Positions 58,621 through 64,000 of a DNA stretch of 64,000 bases are shown here, piece after piece. Made by a program: the position numbers and the translations under genes. The DNA lies in NCBI GenBank assembly GCA_963781495.1, contig CAWAFX010000002.1, positions 1,426,001 to 1,490,000 on the forward strand. The letters run 5' to 3'. The stretch comes from Mayfieldus sp963781495. GTDB taxonomy: Bacteria > Actinomycetota > Thermoleophilia > Solirubrobacterales > 70-9. How positions within the stretch are numbered: the stretch's first letter is position 1; every line of letters begins with the position of its first letter. The notes under the pieces are model-generated. The model searched no databases. It was not told the origin of the DNA and saw only the letters and a list, made by a program, of their open reading frames with translations.

Positions 58621-60188
58621 TAGCCGGTCCCGCCGAAGCGGCGCCGCAGGTCGCGGGCGTTGAAGATCCGCGTCAGCCGCGCGAGCAGGTTGCGCCGTTT
58701 CTCGGTGTAGGGGAACCAGAGCAGCTCGCGCTTGCCGCCGAAGCGGGTGATCACCAGCGACTCGGTGCGGCAGAACTTCTTGATCCCGACCTCGCCGTGG
58801 CGGTAGCCGATGCCGGAGTCCTTCCAGCCGCCGAAGGGAACGTCGGTGGCGAGGAAGCCGACCATCACGTCGTTGACGTTGCAGACCCCGCACTCGATTC
58901 GCCGGGCCACCTGCTCGGCGTGGCGCTTGGAGCCGAACACCGATCCCGAAAGCCCGTGGCGGCTGTCGTTGGCAAGCCGGATCGCCTCCTCCTCGTCGCG
59001 GACCTTCATCACCCCGATCACCGGGCCGAAGGTTTCCTCGCGCATCACCTCCATCGAGTGATCGACGTCGACCAGCACGGTCGGCCGGTAGTAGTCGCCG
59101 GGGCCCTCGCGGCGGCTGCCCCCGGTCAGCGCCCGGGCGCCCTCCCCGACGGCGTCGTTGACATGCCGCTCGACGAGCTCGGTCTGCAGAGGGGAGGTCA
59201 TCGCCCCGACCTCCTTCTCGGAGACGGCGCCGTCCGTCCCCTGGCGAACCGACTCCACCTCTTCGGTCAGCTTGGCGACGAACTCGTCGTAGATCGGTTC
59301 CTCGACGTAGACCCGCTCGGCCGAGATGCAGATCTGGCCCGAGTTGGCCAGCCCGCCCCAGGCGGCGGCGTTTGCCGCCCGGGCGACGTTGGCGTCGCGC
59401 AGCACGACCATCGCGTCGTTGCCGCCCAGCTCGAGGCTGACCGGGGTCAGCGTCTCGGCGGCGCGGGCCATCACCTTGCGCCCGGTGCGGTCGGAGCCGG
59501 TGAACTGGATGAAGTCGACGGCGTCGATCAGTTCCGTCGCCGTCTCTGCGACCCCCTGCACGCAATCGAATACGTCCGGGGCGCCGATCTCGCTCTTCCA
59601 GGCCTCGATCACCTCGGCCAGGCCGAGCGGGGTGTACTCGGAGGGCTTGATCACGACCGCGGCGCCCGCCTGCAGGGCCGGGATCGCGTCGCCCAGCGAG
59701 AGGATCAGCGGGAAGTTCCAGGGGCTGATGATGCCGACCACCGGGAAGGGCCGGTACTGGACCCGCAGCTTCTTCGCGCTCAGCAGCAGCGAGTGGGGGC
59801 GGACCTTGTCGTCGCCGAGGATCTTCTCCGCCCGGCGCCCGTAGAAATTGATCAGGTCGGTCAAATAGACGGGCTCGCTGGCCGCGTCGGCGCGCACCTT
59901 GCCGGTCTCGGCCTGCATCGTGTCGGCGACGCGCTCGTGGTTGTCGATCAGCCAGTCGCGCAGCTGTCCCAGCCAGCGGTAGCGGCCCTTGTTGCCGAGC
60001 CCTTCCCATTCGGCCTGGTTGGCGCGCACCCGCTCGACGACCTCGCGCACCCGCTGCGGCGAGTCGACGCCGATCTCGCGGATCAGCTCTCCGGTGGCCG
60101 GGTTGTGGACCTCGATGCGGTCCGCGGGCGCGGCGCCGTTGCCGCTCTCCGGGGCGCTGGTCTGGGGCTCAGCCGTACCGCTCTCCAT
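58620..60188 (-). CDS. NAD(P)-dependent aldehyde dehydrogenase
   Basis: A 522-residue ALDH. The catalytic Cys is in NSGQICISAERVYV, the general base Glu in LELGGNDAMVVL, and the NAD site in FTGSDRTGRKV. The segment PFPVVGIISPWNFPLIL and late CNVNDVMVGFLATDVPFGGW place it with succinic-semialdehyde-type dehydrogenases. It oxidises an aldehyde to the acid; substrate is not fixed by sequence. Start ATG 60186-60188. It is divergent from nothing; its 3' end overlaps the SnoaL-like gene. Confidence 0.92.
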   Translation of the reverse strand: MESGTAEPQTSAPESGNGAAPADRIEVHNPATGELIREIGVDSPQRVREVVERVRANQAEWEGLGNKGRYRWLGQLRDWLIDNHERVADTMQAETGKVRADAASEPVYLTDLINFYGRRAEKILGDDKVRPHSLLLSAKKLRVQYRPFPVVGIISPWNFPLILSLGDAIPALQAGAAVVIKPSEYTPLGLAEVIEAWKSEIGAPDVFDCVQGVAETATELIDAVDFIQFTGSDRTGRKVMARAAETLTPVSLELGGNDAMVVLRDANVARAANAAAWGGLANSGQICISAERVYVEEPIYDEFVAKLTEEVESVRQGTDGAVSEKEVGAMTSPLQTELVERHVNDAVGEGARALTGGSRREGPGDYYRPTVLVDVDHSMEVMREETFGPVIGVMKVRDEEEAIRLANDSRHGLSGSVFGSKRHAEQVARRIECGVCNVNDVMVGFLATDVPFGGWKDSGIGYRHGEVGIKKFCRTESLVITRFGGKRELLWFPYTEKRRNLLARLTRIFNARDLRRRFGGTG

Positions 60189-60278
60189 CTCTCCTCCTCC
60201 GATCCTGGCTGCCTGGCCAAGACTCTAGACCCTCGCCGCCGCGGGCGCGGATTTTCGCCCGGGAAGGCCGATCCGGCC

Positions 60279-61436
60279 CTAGTGGCGGCGCACGAGCCGG
60301 TAGACCGGCCCGTTCAGCGAGCAGACGTAGACGCGCCCGCGGTCGTCCTGGCCGAAGGCGCTCGGGCTGTCGATGTGGAGGCCGATCCCGCGGTCGTGGC
60401 GGGCACCGGCGGGCGACGGCACCAGGCTGTGCAGCTTGCCGGTGCAGAAATCGCTGTACAGGTAGCGCCCCCGCAGGCGGCCGAGGTGGCGATCGTGAAC
60501 GACGAGACCGCCGATGATCGTGCAGGTGCTGCCGTTGTGGCCGTAGACGAAGATCGGCTTTGTCGTCCCGCCCGGGTCGGGGGTGCCGCTCTCGGCGCCC
60601 GTGTAGGGGGCGAAGCCCTCGAAGGCGTCCCAGCCGAAGTTGGCCCCGCTGGCGGCCGAGACGCGCTCGTAGTCGACCTCCTCGAAGCGGTCCTGGCCGG
60701 CGTCGCCGATCGCGATATAGGGGGCGCCGGCACCCTGTGTGTTGAAGGAGAAGCGCCACGGGTTGCGCAGCCCGTAGGAGAAGATCTCGTCGCGCCCGGC
60801 CCTGCCGACGAACGGGTTGTCGGAAGGGATCGTGTACGGCTGTCCGCCGCCGGCCCGGGGGTCGATGCGGAGGATCTTGCCCAGCAGACTGTCGATGTTC
60901 TGGGCGTTGTTGGGCGGGTCGCCCTCGCTGCCGCCGTCGCCGGTCGAGATGTAGAGGTCCTGGCCGAGGAACTGAAGCTGGCCGCCGTTGTGGTTGGAGT
61001 TGGCGCGGTGGTCGATCTGCAGCACCTCCCGCGCCGATCCTCGCCGCGCCCGGGTCGGGCCGCGGCGATGGAACTCGACCACGTTGATGTCGCCCTGCTT
61101 GTCGTTGAAGTCGACGTAGAAGAGCCCCGACTGGCGGTAGTCCGGCGGGAAGGCGATCGACAGGAGCCCGCGCTCGGCGCCGTCATAGCCGACGATGCTG
61201 CGCAGGTTGAGGAACGGGCGCCCCAGCTTGTGGCTGCCGCGCACGACGCTCACCGTTCCCGGCTGCTGGACGACGAACTCGAGCTTCGGAAAGCCCGGCG
61301 CCCCGGTCACGTAGACGGGAGAGTTGAAGTTGCCGATCTTGCGCTTGCCGATCCTCGCCGCCGCCGGGGAAGCAAGGGCCAGCAGCACCGCCAGTGCGGC
61401 GCAGAGCGGCAGGCAGGTGCGGATCGATCGCTTCAT
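60279..61436 (-). CDS. PQQ-dependent sugar dehydrogenase-like exported protein
   Basis: A 385-residue protein with a signal peptide (about residues 1-27). The beta-propeller hallmarks of the glucose/sorbosone dehydrogenase family are present: RGLLSIAFPPDY, HNGGQLQFLGQDLYISTGDGG, NIDSLLGKILRIDPR and YGLRNPWRFSF. Late GRYLYSDFCTGKLHSL and SLNGPVYRL complete it. It probably oxidises sugars outside the membrane, with PQQ supplied from elsewhere; no pqq genes are here. The next upstream gene is a tandem paralogue. Start ATG 61434-61436. Confidence 0.88.
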   Translation of the reverse strand: MKRSIRTCLPLCAALAVLLALASPAAARIGKRKIGNFNSPVYVTGAPGFPKLEFVVQQPGTVSVVRGSHKLGRPFLNLRSIVGYDGAERGLLSIAFPPDYRQSGLFYVDFNDKQGDINVVEFHRRGPTRARRGSAREVLQIDHRANSNHNGGQLQFLGQDLYISTGDGGSEGDPPNNAQNIDSLLGKILRIDPRAGGGQPYTIPSDNPFVGRAGRDEIFSYGLRNPWRFSFNTQGAGAPYIAIGDAGQDRFEEVDYERVSAASGANFGWDAFEGFAPYTGAESGTPDPGGTTKPIFVYGHNGSTCTIIGGLVVHDRHLGRLRGRYLYSDFCTGKLHSLVPSPAGARHDRGIGLHIDSPSAFGQDDRGRVYVCSLNGPVYRLVRRH

Positions 61437-61510
61437 CTCGGGCACGAACACGGCTGGGCCTGAAAGATCAACACCCGATGGCCCGCCGAAGAGCGGTGCA
61501 ATCTAGCTCG

Positions 61511-62740
61511 CTAGCTCGGATCGAGGCGGTAGACGGCGCCGTTTAGCGAGGTCACGTAGATGCGCCCGGCGGCGTCCTCGCCGAAGGAGCTGGGCGCGGG
61601 AACCGAGATCCCCAGCGAGCGGTCGTCGCTGGCGCCGCCGGTGGCTGCGATCAGGCTGCGCAGCTCGCCGGCGCAGAAATCCGCGTACAGATAGCGGCCG
61701 TAGAGGCTGGTCAGGTTCGGGTCGCGGACCAAGTAGCCGCCGGTGATCGAGCAGGCGCCGCCGGAGTGGCTGTAGGTGAAGATCGGCTTCACCGCCCCGG
61801 GTGCCTGCTGGTCGCGGTTGAAGCGGCTGTCGCCCTCGAAGGCCGACCAGCCGAAGTCTGCCCCGGCCGCCTTGCCGCGCGGCATGTAATCGATCTCCTC
61901 GAACTCGTTCTGACCGACGTCGCCGATCGTCAGGGCGCCGGTCATGCGATCGAAGGAGAAACGCCAGGGGTTTCGCAGCCCGTAGGCATAGGTCTCGGGA
62001 CGGGCGCCGCCGGCGCCGACGAAGGGATTCGACGCCGGGACCGAGTAGGGCCGGCCGGCGCTCGGCCGCGGATCGATGCGGAGGATCTTCGCCAGTGGGC
62101 TGGTCAGGTTCTGGCCGACCCGGTTGGGGTCGTCCTCGGAGCCGCCGTCGCCGAGCCCGATGTAGAGGTCGCCGTCGGGGCCGAAGACCAGCAGGCCGCC
62201 GTTGTGGTTGTCGAACGGCTGCTTGACGCCCAGCACCACGCGGGAGCTTGCCGGGTCGGCGGTCAGCGGGTCGCCCTGCGAGCGCCGGTACTCGACCACC
62301 CGGGTATCACCGGCCTTGTCGGTGTAGTCGACGTAGAAGCGGCCGCTGCGCGAGTAGTCGGGTGCGAAGGCCATAGAGAGCAGCCCCTGCTCGGTGTTGT
62401 CGGTCGCCACCCGGTCGCCGATGTCCAGGAACGGGCGCGAGGCCGTTCTGCCGTCGTGGATCACCCGGATCGCTCCGCCGCGCTGGACGACGAAGAGGTC
62501 GCTGGGGTCCCCGGCCGGCTGGGTGATGTAGAGCGGCTCGTCGAAGTCGCCCAGCTTGGTCAGCTTGACGCCGCCGTTGCCGTCCCCGACCGCGGGCTTA
62601 CCGGACTTCCCGCCCGCCGCGGGAGGCGGGCTTGCCTTGGCGGAGCCGGTCGTCTCGCCGCCGCCGCCGCCGCAGCCCGCCGCCAGCGCGGCGCAGGCCA
62701 GCAGGGCGCAGAGAGCGATCGCGCGAAGGGCTGCCGTCAT
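61511..62740 (-). CDS. PQQ-dependent sugar dehydrogenase-like lipoprotein
   Basis: A 409-residue paralogue of the downstream gene, as a lipoprotein: the signal peptide ends in LAAGC at about residue 23, then a Gly-rich linker. It keeps EQGLLSMAFAPDYSRSG, HNGGLLVFGPDGDLYIGLGD, YGLRNPWRFSFDR and CSITGGYLV. Two Cys near 345 and 368 (GACSI and FCAGEL) are shared with the paralogue. Both genes are on the minus strand, 74 bp apart, so tandem duplication followed by a change of anchoring is likely. Confidence 0.88.
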   Translation of the reverse strand: MTAALRAIALCALLACAALAAGCGGGGGETTGSAKASPPPAAGGKSGKPAVGDGNGGVKLTKLGDFDEPLYITQPAGDPSDLFVVQRGGAIRVIHDGRTASRPFLDIGDRVATDNTEQGLLSMAFAPDYSRSGRFYVDYTDKAGDTRVVEYRRSQGDPLTADPASSRVVLGVKQPFDNHNGGLLVFGPDGDLYIGLGDGGSEDDPNRVGQNLTSPLAKILRIDPRPSAGRPYSVPASNPFVGAGGARPETYAYGLRNPWRFSFDRMTGALTIGDVGQNEFEEIDYMPRGKAAGADFGWSAFEGDSRFNRDQQAPGAVKPIFTYSHSGGACSITGGYLVRDPNLTSLYGRYLYADFCAGELRSLIAATGGASDDRSLGISVPAPSSFGEDAAGRIYVTSLNGAVYRLDPS

Positions 62741-62773
62741 CGCGCAAACGGTGACAGACGCCGAACGGCGGCC

Positions 62774-63466
62774 TTACTTGGAGCCGTTGGAGCCGCTACC
62801 GACCCCGCTGGGGGTCGGGATCTGCACGACCTGTCCCTGGTCGTTTACCCCGGTGCTCGGCGGCTTCGCGGAGATCTTGACCACGAAGGATCCGGTCGGC
62901 GGGCTTCCGTTCGCCGTCACGGCCTTCGCCTTGCCGGTCAACCCGGCGTCGACCTGGTAGTCGATCGTGTAGAGCCCCGGCCGCACCGGCGTCACCTTCC
63001 ATACCGCCTGCACCGTCTTGCCCGGCTGCAGGGAGCCGAAGTCGAAGGTCTTGTCGTTGGCCGTCTCCGCTCCGGCCGAGACCTTCTGCCCGGAGAGCTT
63101 CGGGTAGTTGTTCTCCAGCACCCAAACTGGGCGCTCGGGATCGGCCAGTCCGGGCTGCTTGTCGTAGATCGAGAACGGCCTGACGGCGTTCTTGTCCAGC
63201 GAGATCGTGATCGCGAGCGCCGGCACCGGACGGCTGCCGGTGTTCTGGACGCCGATCCGCAGCAGCGAGGTCCCGGCGAGGCGCTGGCGGTTCGGGAACG
63301 AGGAGGTGACGATCTTGACCGGGAACTTGCCGGACGGCTCGTTGGCGTCCTGCCTCTGGCCTCCTCCTCCGCAAGCCGTCAGCCCCAGCGCGACCACGCC
63401 GACCAGCAGACTTACCCCGGAGCGTGTTCGGCGGGCATGCCGGAGTTGTGGGCCGGTCTCCCGCAA
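62774..63466 (-). CDS. hypothetical lipoprotein
   Basis: A 230-residue lipoprotein: after a basic n-region and hydrophobic helix (LLVGVVALGLTACGGGG) the lipobox Cys is at about residue 32. The mature part has no Cys, is beta-rich and resembles a DUF4352/immunoglobulin-like fold (LAITISLDKNAVRPFSIYD, GKTVQAVWKVTPVRPGLYTI). No known family. Start TTG 63464-63466. It follows the divergent mce-type permease and precedes the sugar dehydrogenases. Confidence 0.65.
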   Translation of the reverse strand: MRETGPQLRHARRTRSGVSLLVGVVALGLTACGGGGQRQDANEPSGKFPVKIVTSSFPNRQRLAGTSLLRIGVQNTGSRPVPALAITISLDKNAVRPFSIYDKQPGLADPERPVWVLENNYPKLSGQKVSAGAETANDKTFDFGSLQPGKTVQAVWKVTPVRPGLYTIDYQVDAGLTGKAKAVTANGSPPTGSFVVKISAKPPSTGVNDQGQVVQIPTPSGVGSGSNGSK

Positions 63467-63647
63467 GGCGCTGGGACCCTACCACGCTACTGCGCGGATT
63501 CCAGCCACATTTCTCGTACTTTCTCGCCTCGGTGACGGCTGGCGCCGCGCCTGTCGGTTACCGGTGGCGGTGGCCGGTGCGATGGCATATCCTTGGCAAA
63601 GGTCGAGCGCCGCACGCAGGGCGGCTGGTTTCGTCCCGAGGAGAGAT

Positions 63648-64000
63648 TTGGTCAGAACCGCTGTAGATCGGGCATTTCTTCCCGCCAAGAGCCTGTTCGA
63701 GCAGGTAGGGGACATGATGATCCTGACCGCGAAGACGATGGTCTCCGCGGTCCGGCCGCCGTATCCCTACGGCGGCGAGTTCATCGGCCAGTTTCTCTTC
63801 GCGCTGCAGCTCTGCTGGTTTCCGATGATGATCTCGACGATCGCCTTCGGCTTCGGGGCGCCGGGCCTGCAGGCAGCGAACTTCCTTTCGCTGTTCGGGG
63901 CCCTCGACCGCCTCGGCGGCTTCTTCGTGCTGGCCTCGATCCGCGAGTTCGCGCCCTTCGTCACCGCTGTGGTGGTCGCCGGAGTCGCTGGGACCGCGAT
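63648..64000 (+). CDS. MlaE/YrbE-family ABC permease (N-terminal part)
   Basis: The gene runs off the window; 117 residues are visible. It starts at TTG 63648, with GGAG about six bases upstream. The protein begins VRTAVDRAFLPAKSLFEQ, and after a cytoplasmic leader contains YGGEFIGQFLFALQLCWFPM, then ISTIAFGFGAPG and REFAPFVTAVVVAGVAGTA. These are the conserved blocks of YrbE/MlaE permeases that work with Mce proteins to move lipids across the envelope. The start of an mce operon to the right is expected. Confidence 0.88.
   Translation, partial: MVRTAVDRAFLPAKSLFEQVGDMMILTAKTMVSAVRPPYPYGGEFIGQFLFALQLCWFPMMISTIAFGFGAPGLQAANFLSLFGALDRLGGFFVLASIREFAPFVTAVVVAGVAGTA

Overview
The window is GC-rich, densely packed bacterial chromosome with short intergenic gaps, many GTG/TTG starts and many 1-4 nt ATGA/GTGA gene overlaps. 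The gene set points to a high-GC actinobacterium: two acyl-CoA dehydrogenases, an acyl-CoA carboxylase carboxyltransferase, HemQ-type coproheme decarboxylase, a deazaflavin-dependent nitroreductase-like protein, a holin-like/DUF3618 envelope cluster and a YrbE/MlaE permease of the mce type. I infer the class Thermoleophilia (Solirubrobacterales-like). No rRNA, tRNA or CRISPR array was seen.

Layout. 1-6.4 kb: acyltransferase tail, MBL-fold hydrolase, two SDR reductases, an odd potassium-channel-like protein, a GDSL lipoprotein, a DUF4389 protein and an exported repeat protein. 6.56-17.97 kb: an integrated mobile element of about 11.4 kb, bounded by perfect 36-bp direct repeats. The repeat is the 3' end of the acyl-CoA dehydrogenase gene at 17937-19115, which stays intact. 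The element carries two related sigma-factor-like genes, a membrane protein, a giant YD-repeat (RHS) protein, a MobF (TrwC-like) relaxase-helicase, an excisionase-like protein and a tyrosine integrase. Parts of it are visibly less GC-rich than the flanks. The integrase frame runs through the attachment core, so recombination swaps its C-terminus.

18-30 kb: lipid and acyl-CoA metabolism. A TetR-ABC-permease operon has a perfect palindromic operator upstream. A second acyl-CoA dehydrogenase is divergent from a translationally coupled operon: enoyl-CoA hydratase homologue, carboxyltransferase, two SnoaL-like proteins, a BKACE (DUF849) enzyme and a MerR regulator.

30-42.9 kb: MscS channel, epimerase, nitrilase-TetR-hydrolase operon behind a palindrome, small membrane stress cluster (including a 44-aa gene), AI-2E-type transporter, DegV, epimerase, glutaredoxin-like protein, ErpA-type Fe-S carrier, and three zinc-ribbon proteins, one of them a membrane-anchored phosphoesterase.

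42.9-64 kb: phosphate uptake genes pstCAB divergent from pstS, with PHO-box-like 11-bp repeats between them; monothiol glutaredoxin, BolA, ferredoxin-NADP reductase and HemQ; a multi-TM protein; a glycosyltransferase fused to a flippase-like domain; metE; a flavin reductase; aldehyde dehydrogenase; two tandem PQQ-type sugar dehydrogenases; a lipoprotein; and the start of an mce-type permease running off the window.

The most interesting unit is the integrative mobilizable element: a protein-coding attachment site, an integrase that spans attP, candidate arm sites, and an RHS protein whose signal-peptide frame has no ordinary start codon.
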